Position numbers and translations under genes: made by a program
Origin: an uncultured Oscillospiraceae bacterium
GTDB lineage: Bacteria; Bacillota; Clostridia; Oscillospirales; Oscillospiraceae
Length of the DNA: 64,000 nucleotides
Direction: 5' to 3'
Assembly: GCA_934597255.1 (NCBI GenBank)
Contig: CAKTQV010000002.1
Span: forward strand, 62,001 to 126,000
The notes under the pieces: model-generated
Databases searched by the model: none
Seen by the model: the letters and a program-made list of their open reading frames with translations, nothing else
What the model was told of the DNA's origin: nothing
Shown here: piece after piece, positions 1 through 7,792 of the stretch
Layout: every line of letters starts with the position of its first letter
How positions within the stretch are numbered: position 1 is the first letter of the stretch

Positions 1-2
1 TG

Positions 3-959
3 GGAAAGGCGGCGCTGGCGGATTCCGGCTATCAGGAGCTGAATCTGTCCAGCCTGTCCACGAGCGATTACCGCGGCCTGTCCGAGCTTTGCGACGGCCT
101 GCTCGATTACTGCCAGCCGCGGGACATCTCGCTGTCGCTGCCGAGTCTGCGGGCGGACAACTTTTCGCTGGAGATCATGAGCCGGGTTCAGAAGGTCCGC
201 AAGAGCGGACTGACCTTTGCGCCGGAGGCGGGGAGCCAGCGCCTGCGCGACGCCATCAACAAAAACGTCCGCGAGGAGGATCTGATCGAATCATGCCGCG
301 TGGCCTTTTCCGGCGGATGGAACGGCGTGAAGCTGTATTTCATGCTCGGTCTGCCGACGGAAACGGACGAGGATGTCCTCGGCATCGCGGAGCTGGCCAA
401 AAAGGTTCTGTGGACGTGGAAGCAGAACGCGGTGAACAAATCCCGCGGCGTGCGCATCACGGTCTCGACCTCGGATTTCATTCCCAAGCCGCACACGCCG
501 TTCCAGTGGGCGGGGCAGATCAGCGGGGAAGAGTACCTGCGGCGCGTTCATCTTCTGTCCGACGCGCTCACGCCCAAGGCCATCACCTATAACTGGCACG
601 ACGCGGACACGAGTCTTGTCGAGGCGGCGCTTGCGCGGGGCGACCGGCGCATGGGCGCGGTCATAGAGACCGTGTGGCGAAACGGCGGACGGCTCGAGGG
701 CTGGAGCGAATATTTCAGTCTGCAGCGCTGGCTGGACGCGTTTGAAAGCTGCGGGCTCGATATCGGGTTTTATGCCTCGCGCGAGCGGCCGTTGGACGAG
801 CTGCTGCCGTGGGAGCATATGGACGTCGGCGTGCGCCGGGGCCATCTGGAGCGCGAGTGGGAGCTGGCGCACCGGGCGCAGCTTTCGCCGGACTGCCGGG
901 CGAGGTGCTCGGCCTGCGGCGCGTCCGCCATGCTGAAGGAGGGCGTCTGCCGTGGATAA
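3..959 (+). CDS. B12-binding-domain radical SAM protein (TIGR03960-like), 5' truncated by window edge
   Basis: Open frame runs in from the left edge, so only the last 318 or so residues are present. The visible part has radical SAM barrel features (LSLPSLRAD, SGLTFAPEAGSQRLRDAINKN, GVKLYFMLGLPTETDED) and ends in a Cys-rich tail (CRARCSACGA). This matches the C-terminal half of the TIGR03960 family of predicted cobalamin-binding radical SAM enzymes. The N-terminal B12 domain and the CxxxCxxC iron-sulfur motif lie outside the window and cannot be checked. The stop overlaps the GTG start of the next gene by 8 bases. TIGR03960 and TIGR03936 proteins usually occur side by side, which supports both calls. 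The reaction is not assigned for this family. Confidence 0.85.
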   Translation, partial: GKAALADSGYQELNLSSLSTSDYRGLSELCDGLLDYCQPRDISLSLPSLRADNFSLEIMSRVQKVRKSGLTFAPEAGSQRLRDAINKNVREEDLIESCRVAFSGGWNGVKLYFMLGLPTETDEDVLGIAELAKKVLWTWKQNAVNKSRGVRITVSTSDFIPKPHTPFQWAGQISGEEYLRRVHLLSDALTPKAITYNWHDADTSLVEAALARGDRRMGAVIETVWRNGGRLEGWSEYFSLQRWLDAFESCGLDIGFYASRERPLDELLPWEHMDVGVRRGHLEREWELAHRAQLSPDCRARCSACGASAMLKEGVCRG

Positions 960-1584
960 GCTGCGACTGAAATTTACAAAAACGGGCCGCGCGGTATATA
1001 TTTCGCACCTGGATCTCATGCGCACGCTGCAGCGTGTGTTTTTCCGCGCGGGGCTGCCGCTGCGCTATTCTGAGGGGTTCAATCCCCACGCGCGCATCTC
1101 CATCGTCCTTCCGCTGTCCGTCGGGACGGCGAGCCGCTGCGAGTATCTGGACTTCTGGCTGACGGAGGACGTGCCGCTCGAGACGATCCCGGCGCGCCTG
1201 AATGCCTCCATGCCCGAGGGGGTCGAGGCGCTGGAGGTATGGAAGGCCGAGACAAAGGGCGCGCAGCTGAAATGGATCGAGCTTCAGGGGCGCTTCACGG
1301 GCGGCCGGGACGCGGCGTTTTACAGCGCGTTTTACAGCCGGCCGGAGCTGTCCGTGATCCGGCGCAGCAAGCGCGGCGAGCGGCAGGAGGACATTGCGCC
1401 GTGGATAAAGGAGGCGGAGTTTTCCGACGGCGACGGCTGCGTGCATGTGCGGGCGGTGCTCTCGGCGCAGGAGCCCACGATCAGCCCGGAGCTGTTTGTC
1501 TCCGCGCTGGGAGAGGCGGTGCCAGCCTATTACCGCTTTGAGCGGGTGAAGGCGTACCGGGAGGATATGGAGGAATTTTTCTGA
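952..1584 (+). CDS. TIGR03936 / DUF2344 radical SAM-associated protein
   Basis: A 210-residue protein with a GTG start at 952 inside the end of the upstream radical SAM gene (translational coupling). The N-terminus LRLKFTKTGRAVYISHLDLMRTLQRVFFRAGLPLRYSEGFNPH is the hallmark of the DUF2344 family, followed by LPLSVGTASRCEYLDF. It is known only as the partner of TIGR03960-type radical SAM proteins and is sometimes fused to them. Its molecular role is not established; substrate presentation to the radical SAM enzyme is a guess. It ends just before a palindrome and a strong promoter for rplS. Confidence 0.85.
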   Translation: MDKLRLKFTKTGRAVYISHLDLMRTLQRVFFRAGLPLRYSEGFNPHARISIVLPLSVGTASRCEYLDFWLTEDVPLETIPARLNASMPEGVEALEVWKAETKGAQLKWIELQGRFTGGRDAAFYSAFYSRPELSVIRRSKRGERQEDIAPWIKEAEFSDGDGCVHVRAVLSAQEPTISPELFVSALGEAVPAYYRFERVKAYREDMEEFF

Positions 1585-1609
1585 AAAAGCTTGCAATTGC
1601 AATGCTTTT
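1585..1609. repeat. 25-nt imperfect palindrome between DUF2344 gene and rplS
   Basis: Arms AAAAGC and GCTTTT enclose the self-complementary TTGCAATTGCAA. It could be a weak terminator for the upstream pair (short T run) or an operator, because its core contains the -35 hexamer of the rplS promoter. Confidence 0.5.
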
Positions 1610-1619
1610 GTGATACTAT
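1591..1619 (+). promoter_or_regulatory. sigma-70-type promoter for rplS
   Basis: TTGCAA (1591-1596), a 17-nt spacer, then TACTAT (1614-1619) preceded by an extended-10 TGA. It is 92 bases upstream of the rplS ATG, leaving a leader of about 85 nt that could carry an L19-type control element; I could not fold one convincingly. Confidence 0.7.
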
Positions 1620-1710
1620 ACCATAGCTTGTGCCATGGGCACATTATCAGGGCGGTCCGCTGCCGGTGTTTTATCCACGGTATGAACGTCACTTAAAGGA
1701 AGGTTTTGTT

Positions 1711-2052
1711 ATGGATCTCATCAACGCTCTGACCGAGAAGTACATGAAGCCCGAGCTGCCGGAGATGAACGTGGGCGACACCGTGCGTGTCGTCGTCCGC
1801 ATCAAGGAAGGCAACCGCGAGCGCAATCAGGCCTTTGAAGGCACCATCATCGCCAAGAAGCACGGCGGCATCAACGAGACCATCACGGTCCGCCGCATCT
1901 CTTACGGCGTCGGCTGCGAGAAGGTTTTCCCGGTTCATTCCCCCACGATCGTGTCCGTCGACACGGTTCGCCGCGGCAAGGTCGCGCGCGCGAAGCTCTA
2001 CTACCTCCGTGGCCGTGTCGGCCGCGCCGCCAAGGTCAAGGAGCGCATCTGA
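1711..2052 (+). CDS. rplS: 50S ribosomal protein L19
   Basis: A 113-residue protein, the usual length for L19, which sits at the 30S-50S interface of the large subunit. Recognised by MDLINALTEKYMKPELPEMNVGDTVRV, EGNRERNQAFEGTIIAKK, GINETITVRRISYGVGCEKVFPVHSP and the basic KLYYLRGRVGRAAKVKER end. The frame stays open upstream to 1630, but the ATG at 1711 is preceded by AAGGAAGG at 1696-1703 and gives the conserved N-terminus. It appears monocistronic, with its own promoter and a terminator right after the stop, and without the usual rpsP-rimM-trmD neighbours. Confidence 0.97.
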   Translation: MDLINALTEKYMKPELPEMNVGDTVRVVVRIKEGNRERNQAFEGTIIAKKHGGINETITVRRISYGVGCEKVFPVHSPTIVSVDTVRRGKVARAKLYYLRGRVGRAAKVKERI

Positions 2053-2066
2053 AATCATTGCGGATA

Positions 2067-2100
2067 AGAAAAAAGAGGCTGCGGCCTCTTTTTTCTTTTT
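2067..2100 (+). terminator. Rho-independent terminator after rplS
   Basis: The stem AAGAGGC-TGCG-GCCTCTT is followed by a T-rich run (TTTTTTCTTTTT). It starts about 15 bases after the rplS stop. Confidence 0.85.
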
Positions 2101-2137
2101 ATGCGCGGAAATGACCGCGCTATGTGGGCGCTGGCTC

Positions 2138-2167
2138 TTGCAAACGCGAAGGAATATGTTGTATAAT
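2138..2167 (+). promoter_or_regulatory. promoter for tandem lepB genes
   Basis: TTGCAA (2138-2143), an 18-nt spacer, then a perfect TATAAT (2162-2167). It is 30 bases before the first lepB start. Confidence 0.75.
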
Positions 2168-2196
2168 GCATTGTTAATGATAATGGGGGCGTTTGC

Positions 2197-2772
2197 ATGA
2201 ACGAACGGGAACGGACAAAGGACGGCCGGAGCGGCGGGGAAGGGAGCGACACCTACGAGTGGCTCCAGTGCGTCGTTGCGGCGCTCCTGGTCTGCATCGC
2301 GGCGTTCACGTTCTTTTTCCGGCTGATCGACGTGGCGGGCCATTCCATGGAGCCCACGCTGCAAAACGGCGATAAGGTGATCGTCTCCTGCCGCGTGAGC
2401 CGGTATGAGCCGGGCGACATCGTCGTGCTGCGCAAGGACAGCTTCAAGGACGAGCCCATTGTCAAGCGCATCATCGCCGTGGGCGGCCAGACGGTGGATA
2501 TCGATTTTGACGCCGGGGTCGTGTATGTGGACGGTAAGGCGCTCGACGAGCCGTATATTTATGAGCCGACGCGGCGCGCCATTGATTTCACGGAGCCGGT
2601 CACGGTGCCGGACGGATGCGTGTTCGTTATGGGCGACAACCGCAACAATTCGCAGGACAGCCGCCTTTCGCTGATCGGCTGTGTGGATACGCGCTACATC
2701 ATCGGCAAGGTCGTGTTCCGCGTGCTTCCGTTTTCGTCGGTCGGCGCGATCTACGGCGCGAAAGAAGGATAA
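2197..2772 (+). CDS. lepB: signal peptidase I (first of a tandem pair)
   Basis: A 191-residue type I signal peptidase (peptidase S26) that cleaves secretory signal peptides at the outer membrane face. A short hydrophilic N-terminus precedes one membrane segment (about residues 22-41). The catalytic Ser is S50 in VAGHSMEPTL and the Lys is K90 in PIVKRIIAVGGQTVD. The conserved box VFVMGDNRNNSQDSR is present. It has its own promoter and is separated by 2 bases from a second, clearly homologous lepB. The ribosome binding site is a weak GGGGG. Which preproteins each copy handles cannot be read from the sequence. Confidence 0.95.
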   Translation: MNERERTKDGRSGGEGSDTYEWLQCVVAALLVCIAAFTFFFRLIDVAGHSMEPTLQNGDKVIVSCRVSRYEPGDIVVLRKDSFKDEPIVKRIIAVGGQTVDIDFDAGVVYVDGKALDEPYIYEPTRRAIDFTEPVTVPDGCVFVMGDNRNNSQDSRLSLIGCVDTRYIIGKVVFRVLPFSSVGAIYGAKEG

Positions 2773-2774
2773 GC

Positions 2775-3353
2775 ATGGACGAAGAAAAAAACGAAATCGA
2801 GGAATTTGATCCCGTAAAGGAAAGCTACGAGTGGGTGCAGTGCATCGTGGTGGCGCTGATCGCGTGCATTTTACTGTTCAGCTTTTTCGGCCGCGTGATC
2901 GACGTGGTCGGCCATTCCATGGAAAACAGCTTCCATGACGGCGATAAGGTCATCACAACGCGGCTGGCCGGCGATTACCGCCAGGGCGACGTGGTCGTTC
3001 TGCATAAGGACGGCTACGGCTCCGAGCCCCTCATCAAGCGGGTCATCGCTGTGGGCGGGCAGACGGTGGACATCGACTTTGACGCCGGCATCGTTTATGT
3101 GGACGGCGAGGCGCTTGACGAGCCCTACACCAAGGAGCTGACCTACGAGTGCGAGAATTTCAGCGGGCCGGTTTATGTGCCGGAGGGCTGCATATGGGTC
3201 ATGGGCGACAACCGCAACAACTCGCTGGACAGCCGTTATTTTGCTATCGGCTGTGTGGATACGCGCTGCGTAATCGGCAAGGTCGTGCTGCGCATATGGC
3301 CGCTCAGCAAGATCGGCGCCGCCTTCCGGACGGACGCCTTCCGCGAAGGATAA
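2775..3353 (+). CDS. lepB: signal peptidase I (second of a tandem pair)
   Basis: A 192-residue paralog of the preceding gene with the same layout: acidic N-terminus, one membrane segment (about 20-40), catalytic S48 (VVGHSMENSF), K88 (PLIKRVIAVGG) and the MGDNRNNSLDSR box. The frame is open further upstream, but the ATG at 2775 follows AAAGAAGGATAAGC and gives an N-terminus that aligns with the first copy. Both catalytic residues are intact, so neither copy is a pseudo-enzyme. The pair looks like a local duplication that has since diverged, mostly in the N-terminus and the substrate-side loops (EPTLQNG versus ENSFHDG). Confidence 0.95.
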   Translation: MDEEKNEIEEFDPVKESYEWVQCIVVALIACILLFSFFGRVIDVVGHSMENSFHDGDKVITTRLAGDYRQGDVVVLHKDGYGSEPLIKRVIAVGGQTVDIDFDAGIVYVDGEALDEPYTKELTYECENFSGPVYVPEGCIWVMGDNRNNSLDSRYFAIGCVDTRCVIGKVVLRIWPLSKIGAAFRTDAFREG

Positions 3354-3362
3354 GGAGCGTTT

Positions 3363-4184
3363 ATGGCAAACGTACAGTGGTTTCCGGGCCACATGAAAAA
3401 AGCCGAGCGCATGATGGCCGACAGCCTCAGGCTTGTCGACGCCGTGTGCGAGATCGTGGACGCGCGCATCCCGTATTCCAGCCGGAATCCTGATCTGGAC
3501 GAGATCATCGCCGGCCGGCGGCCGCGTCTGCTCATTCTGAACCGCGCCGACCAGGCGGATCCCGCGGCGACAGCGCTGTGGCGCGAGTATTACAAGAAAA
3601 ACGGCGTGGCCTTTATGGAATGCGACGCACGCAGCGGCCGCGGCGTAAAGGACTTTTCGGCCCGGCTGCGCACGCTGACCGGCAAGAGCGGCCCTCTGCG
3701 CGCCATGGTCGCGGGTGTGCCGAACGTTGGGAAATCAACGTTTATCAATAAGGTATCCGGCCGGAAGGCGGCGGCTACGTCGGACCGTCCGGGCGTTACC
3801 CGCGGCAAGCAGTGGGTGTTTGTGGACACCCAGCTTGAGCTGCTGGACACGCCGGGCATTCTCTGGCCGCGCTTTGACGATCCCGCCGTGGGGGACCGGC
3901 TGGCCTTCACGGGGGCGGTCAAGGATCTGGTCGTGGACACGCAGGAGCTGGCGGCCAAGCTGCTGGTGCTGCTGCGGCAGTATTATCCCAAGGCGGTCGA
4001 GGAGCGCTACAAGATCGAGCTCGATCCCGACAAGCAGGGCTGGGAGCTGCTGGAGAGCTGCGCGCGCCGGCGCGGGTTCCTCATTTCCGGCGGGGAGCTG
4101 GACACTGAACGCATGGCCAATATTCTGCTGGATGAATTCCGCGGCGGAAAGCTGGGGAGGATAAGCCTTGAAAGACCCGATTGA
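3363..4184 (+). CDS. rbgA: ribosome biogenesis GTPase YlqF (RbgA)
   Basis: A 273-residue circularly permuted GTPase that acts late in 50S assembly. The G motifs come in permuted order: G4 NRAD at 60-63, then G1 GVPNVGKST at 118-126, the DRPGVTRGKQW switch, and G3 DTPG at 162-165. The N-terminal QWFPGHMKKA is diagnostic of the YlqF branch. It sits 9 bases after the second lepB and overlaps rnhB by 17 bases. The rbgA-rnhB-yraN order is common in Firmicutes. Confidence 0.95.
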   Translation: MANVQWFPGHMKKAERMMADSLRLVDAVCEIVDARIPYSSRNPDLDEIIAGRRPRLLILNRADQADPAATALWREYYKKNGVAFMECDARSGRGVKDFSARLRTLTGKSGPLRAMVAGVPNVGKSTFINKVSGRKAAATSDRPGVTRGKQWVFVDTQLELLDTPGILWPRFDDPAVGDRLAFTGAVKDLVVDTQELAAKLLVLLRQYYPKAVEERYKIELDPDKQGWELLESCARRRGFLISGGELDTERMANILLDEFRGGKLGRISLERPD

Positions 4185-4785
4185 CCTCTGGACGCTGCAA
4201 AATGAGCTTTCGGGCGGCCTGTCGCCGGTCTGCGGCGTGGACGAGGCCGGGCGCGGCCCGCTGGCCGGGCCGGTGTGCGCGGCGGCGGTGATCCTGCCGC
4301 CCGGGCTTGTGATCGAGGGGCTGAACGATTCGAAAAAGCTTTCGGAAAAAAAGCGCGGCGCGCTGTATGAGCGCATCGTGTCCGAGGCCGTGTCCTACGG
4401 GATCGCCTTTGCCGGCGTGGAGGAGATCGAGCAGACCGATATCCTTTCGGCCGCGCTGCTGGCCATGAACCGCGCCATCGCGCAGCTTGACCCGCAGCCT
4501 GCGCTCGCACTCGTTGACGGGAACACGACGCGCAGCATCGCAGTCAGCGCCCGCAGCGTGATCGGCGGCGACGGAAAGTGCGCGTCCATTGCGGCGGCCT
4601 CCATTCTGGCCAAGGTCACGCGGGATCGCTTTATGGTGGAAATGGCGGAGAAATACCCGCAGTACGGCTTTGAAAAACACAAGGGCTACGGCACAAAGGC
4701 GCACTATGCCGCGCTGGAGGCCTTCGGCCCCTGCGAGATACACCGCCTGAGCTTTCTGAGGAAGTTTTATGCCGGCGGACGCTAA
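4168..4785 (+). CDS. rnhB: ribonuclease HII
   Basis: A 205-residue RNase HII, which removes ribonucleotides from DNA-RNA hybrids. The signature CGVDEAGRGPLAGPV carries the metal ligands D25 and E26; further acidic residues occur in ALVDGN, and the AAASILAKVTRDR helix is present. The start is TTG at 4168, the longest frame giving the expected N-terminal helix; it overlaps the end of rbgA, so translation is probably coupled. Length is normal for the family. Confidence 0.95.
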   Translation: MKDPIDLWTLQNELSGGLSPVCGVDEAGRGPLAGPVCAAAVILPPGLVIEGLNDSKKLSEKKRGALYERIVSEAVSYGIAFAGVEEIEQTDILSAALLAMNRAIAQLDPQPALALVDGNTTRSIAVSARSVIGGDGKCASIAAASILAKVTRDRFMVEMAEKYPQYGFEKHKGYGTKAHYAALEAFGPCEIHRLSFLRKFYAGGR

Positions 4786-5140
4786 GCTGCTCGGACGCTG
4801 GGGCGAGGACGCCGCGGCGGAGTTTCTGAAGAGAAAGGGATATCGCATCGTCGGGCGAAATTATGCCTGCCGCATGGGCGAGCTGGACATCATCGCCGAA
4901 AAGGGGCGATGGGTCGTGTTCGCCGAGGTGAAGACCCGGAAGAACGCGGATTTTGCCCAGGCGGCGGAATTCGTCACGCCGGCGAAGCAGCGCCGGCTCA
5001 TCACGGCGGCGGAGCTGTGGCTGGGGCAGAACCCCACGAAAAAGCAGCCGCGCTTCGACGTGATCGAGGTGTACGCCCCGCAGGGGATAAAAACGGAAAG
5101 ACCCGATATCAGACATATGGAGGACGCATTCGAGGCATGA
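4769..5140 (+). CDS. UPF0102 (YraN) nuclease-fold protein
   Basis: A 123-residue member of the UPF0102/YraN family, which has a restriction-endonuclease-like fold. The family pattern GRWGEDAAAEFLKRKGYRIVGRNY..GELDIIAEKGRWVVFAEVKTRKN shows the D..E-x-K core (ELDII and EVK). The cellular role is not established; its constant position beside rnhB suggests DNA metabolism. It overlaps rnhB by 17 bases, and its TGA overlaps the ATG of thrC (ATGA). Confidence 0.9.
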   Translation: MPADAKLLGRWGEDAAAEFLKRKGYRIVGRNYACRMGELDIIAEKGRWVVFAEVKTRKNADFAQAAEFVTPAKQRRLITAAELWLGQNPTKKQPRFDVIEVYAPQGIKTERPDIRHMEDAFEA

Positions 5141-6615
5141 AATATGTCAGCACAAGAAACACGGCGGAAAAGATCACCGCGTCGCAGGCCATCATCCGCG
5201 GCCTGGCGCCGGACGGCGGACTGTATGTGCCGGAGGAGATACCGCAGATCGACGCGGGCTTTATCGCGGCGCTGAAGAAGATGGATTACCGCGGCCGCGC
5301 GCTGGCGGTTTTGCGGCTGTATCTGGAGGAATTTTCGGACGAGGAGCTGACGGAGATCATCCGCGCGTCTTATGCGGATAATTTCGACGCGCCGGAGGCG
5401 GCGCGGCTGGCCTGGCTCGATCCGCTGACGGGCTGTCTTGAGCTGTGGCATGGGCCGACCTGCGCGTTCAAGGACATGGCGCTGCAGATCATGCCGCGGC
5501 TGCTGACGGCGTCGCTGCGCAAAAACGGCGAGGAGCGGACGGTTTGCATCCTGGTCGCCACGAGCGGAGACACCGGCAAGGCGGCGCTCGAGGGCTTCCG
5601 CGACGTACCCGGCACGCGCATCATGGTCTTCTATCCGCGCGACGGCGTGTCCGAGGTGCAGAAGCGGCAGATGATCACGCAGGGCGGCGAAAACGTTGGC
5701 GTTGTGGCCGTGCGCGGCAATTTTGACGACGCACAGACCGGCGTCAAGCGCATTTTTGCCGACCGTGCCTTCGCCGCGGATCTTGACCGGCGGGGCTATT
5801 TCCTCTCGTCGGCCAACTCCATCAACTGGGGACGCCTGCTGCCGCAGATCGTTTATTACTTCTCGGCCTACTGCGATATGACGGAGGGCGGGGAATTCGA
5901 GCTTGGCGAGGAAATGGATTTCTGCGTTCCCACGGGAAACTTTGGGGATATTCTGGCCGGCTGGTTCGCCAAGAAAATGGGCCTGCCCATCCGAAAGCTC
6001 ATCTGCGCGTCGAATGAAAACCGTGTTTTGACGGATTTCTTTGAAACGGGGCTGTATAATGCCAAGCGCCCGTTTTACCTTACGGATTCGCCCTCGATGG
6101 ACATCCTTGTGTCGTCGAATCTGGAGCGGCTGCTGTATTATATCTGCGGCGCGGAAAAGACGCGCGGCTTTATGCAGGCGCTGTCGGAGGAGGGCGCGTA
6201 CCGGGTGGACGGCGAAACACTCGCCGCGCTGCGGGAGGATTTTGCCGCCGGCTGCTGCGGACGCGAGCAGACGGGCGAAGCGATCGCCGAACTGTGGCGC
6301 GGGGGACATTATCTCATCGACACGCATACGGCTGTCGCCATGCGCGTGCTGGACGATTACCGCGCGGCGAGCGGCGAGATCATGCCGGCCACCGTGCTGT
6401 CCACGGCCAGCCCGTTCAAATTCTGCGGCGCGGTGCTGCGCGCGCTCGGGCGCGAGCCGGAGGCGGACAGCCCGGCGCTCATCCGCGAGCTTGCGGAGTA
6501 TACCGGCGTGGAAGCTCCGGCGCCGCTCGGCGGGCTGGACGAACGCGCCGTGCGCTTTGACGGCGTGGTGGACTGCGCCGGCATGAAGGACGCCGTGGGG
6601 CGTTTTCTGAGCTGA
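5137..6615 (+). CDS. thrC: threonine synthase
   Basis: A 492-residue pyridoxal-phosphate enzyme converting O-phosphohomoserine to threonine. Motifs are the N-terminal YVSTRNTAEKITASQAIIRGLAPDGGLYVPE, the PLP lysine K112 in GPTCAFKDMALQ, the phosphate loop ATSGDTGKAALEGF, and SANSINWGRLLPQ. The length fits the long fungal/E. coli-type form. The frame is open far upstream, but the ATG at 5137 overlapping the yraN stop gives the conserved start. The other threonine genes (hom, thrB) are not in the window. Confidence 0.95.
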   Translation: MKYVSTRNTAEKITASQAIIRGLAPDGGLYVPEEIPQIDAGFIAALKKMDYRGRALAVLRLYLEEFSDEELTEIIRASYADNFDAPEAARLAWLDPLTGCLELWHGPTCAFKDMALQIMPRLLTASLRKNGEERTVCILVATSGDTGKAALEGFRDVPGTRIMVFYPRDGVSEVQKRQMITQGGENVGVVAVRGNFDDAQTGVKRIFADRAFAADLDRRGYFLSSANSINWGRLLPQIVYYFSAYCDMTEGGEFELGEEMDFCVPTGNFGDILAGWFAKKMGLPIRKLICASNENRVLTDFFETGLYNAKRPFYLTDSPSMDILVSSNLERLLYYICGAEKTRGFMQALSEEGAYRVDGETLAALREDFAAGCCGREQTGEAIAELWRGGHYLIDTHTAVAMRVLDDYRAASGEIMPATVLSTASPFKFCGAVLRALGREPEADSPALIRELAEYTGVEAPAPLGGLDERAVRFDGVVDCAGMKDAVGRFLS

Positions 6616-6625
6616 ATTATGTAGA

Positions 6626-6645
6626 GGGCGGCGCGCCGCCGCCCC
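6626..6645 (+). other. GC hairpin after thrC; little else in 6616-6805
   Basis: A perfect palindrome GGCGGCGCGCCGCC (6627-6640) lies just after the thrC stop but has no T run, so termination is uncertain. A second hairpin, GGCCGCA-CCG-TGCGGCC (6783-6799), lies beyond the end of the minus-strand DUF1540 gene. I see nothing else in 6616-6805. Confidence 0.45.
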
Positions 6646-6805
6646 CCTGAGGCATTCGGCAGCGCCGCGCAGTGCGTCGGCGGCGTCTGCCGGATGATTC
6701 GCGCTCCGGCTCTGCTTTTTCACGCAGGAAATTCCGGTGAAAAAGCGCCGTTATCGGAACACGGACTTTCGGAATCTGCGCCGGCCGCACCGTGCGGCCC
6801 AGCCT

Positions 6806-6991
6806 TTACACGCAGTTCCAGCTGTCCAGCGGACGGTAGGTCCCGCAGAAGGTGTCTTTCTTCGCGGAGGCCTTTTCGTCCTTGACGTCGATGTGCGACG
6901 CCGTGCAGGCGTTGCCCATGCTGTGATATTTGCAGCTTTCAACGCTGCAGCACACGCCGCTGATAGAATTTCTGCATTCACATTCACCCAT
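6806..6991 (-). CDS. DUF1540 Cys-rich small protein
   Basis: A small protein of about 61 residues on the minus strand. It has the DUF1540 arrangement of paired cysteines and a His: MGECECRNSISGVCCSVESC, then KYHSMGNACTASHIDVKDEKA and TFCGTYRPLDSWNC. DUF1540 proteins are widespread in Clostridia and presumed metal-binding; their function is not known. The open frame extends to 7045, but a GAGGTGAT ribosome site lies just upstream of two successive ATGs (6994 and 6991); the second has better spacing. It is divergent from the phosphoesterase gene, about 47 bases apart. Confidence 0.8.
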   Translation of the reverse strand: MGECECRNSISGVCCSVESCKYHSMGNACTASHIDVKDEKASAKKDTFCGTYRPLDSWNCV

Positions 6992-7038
6992 CATGATCAC
7001 CTCGCTGCTATTTTGCGCCGGGGAACGGGAATTATACG

Positions 7039-7731
7039 ATGTCACTTTATGCCATAGGCGACCTGCATCTGTCCTTTGGACAGAATAAATCCATGGACGT
7101 GTTCGGCGGTCGCTGGAAAAATTATGTTCAAAAGCTGGAGGCGGGCTTTTCCGCGCTGTCGCCGGACGACGTATGCGTGCTTTGCGGCGATATAAGCTGG
7201 GGCATGTCGCTGGAGCAGTCGGCGGAGGATTTTCGCTTCATCGAGGCGCTGCCGGGCCGGAAGATCATACTCAAGGGAAACCATGACTACTGGTGGTCAA
7301 GCGCGGCCAAAACGACGGCTTTTTTTGAAAAAAACGGGATCGGGACTATTTCGATCCTGCACAACAACAGCTTTCCCTTCGGCGAGAATGCGGCCGTGTG
7401 CGGAACGCGCGGCTGGTTTTATGAGGAGGAGCGCGGCGGGGCGCACGACAAAAAGCTCATCGAGCGCGAATGTATGCGTCTGGAGGCGTCGCTCAAGGCG
7501 GCGGGCGAGCGGGAGAAATACGTTTTCCTGCATTATCCGCCGAAGTACGGCGCGTATGTATGCGAGCCGATCACGGCGCTGCTGCGACAGTACGATGTGC
7601 GGCTGTGCGCCAGCGGTCACTTGCACGCCGACAGCCTCCGTCTGGCCTTCAACGGACAGTGGGAGGGGACGGAATACCGCTGTGTCAGCGCGGATGCGGT
7701 CGATTTCCGGCCGGTCAAGATACTGGATTGA
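7039..7731 (+). CDS. calcineurin-like metallophosphoesterase
   Basis: A 230-residue protein with the five metallophosphoesterase blocks: GDLHLS (DxH), LCGDISWG (GDx), KGNHDYWW (GNHD), the His block HYPPKYG, and SGHLHAD (GHxH). No signal peptide, so cytosolic. The substrate cannot be assigned. Its stop codon lies inside the -35 box of the tig promoter. Confidence 0.9.
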   Translation: MSLYAIGDLHLSFGQNKSMDVFGGRWKNYVQKLEAGFSALSPDDVCVLCGDISWGMSLEQSAEDFRFIEALPGRKIILKGNHDYWWSSAAKTTAFFEKNGIGTISILHNNSFPFGENAAVCGTRGWFYEEERGGAHDKKLIERECMRLEASLKAAGEREKYVFLHYPPKYGAYVCEPITALLRQYDVRLCASGHLHADSLRLAFNGQWEGTEYRCVSADAVDFRPVKILD

Positions 7732-7756
7732 AAAAGCGTAATTTCTATGTTATAAT
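7728..7756 (+). promoter_or_regulatory. promoter for tig-clpP-clpX
   Basis: TTGAAA (7728-7733), a 17-nt spacer, then TATAAT (7751-7756), a near-consensus housekeeping promoter. The -35 box overlaps the stop codon of the phosphoesterase gene. Confidence 0.85.
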
Positions 7757-7792
7757 AAAATTTAGTGTAATATTCAGAAGGAGTAAATCAGA

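Noticed and set aside
6694..6885. Short + strand open frame after thrC
   Set aside because: No ribosome site, overlaps the DUF1540 gene on the other strand, low-complexity product.
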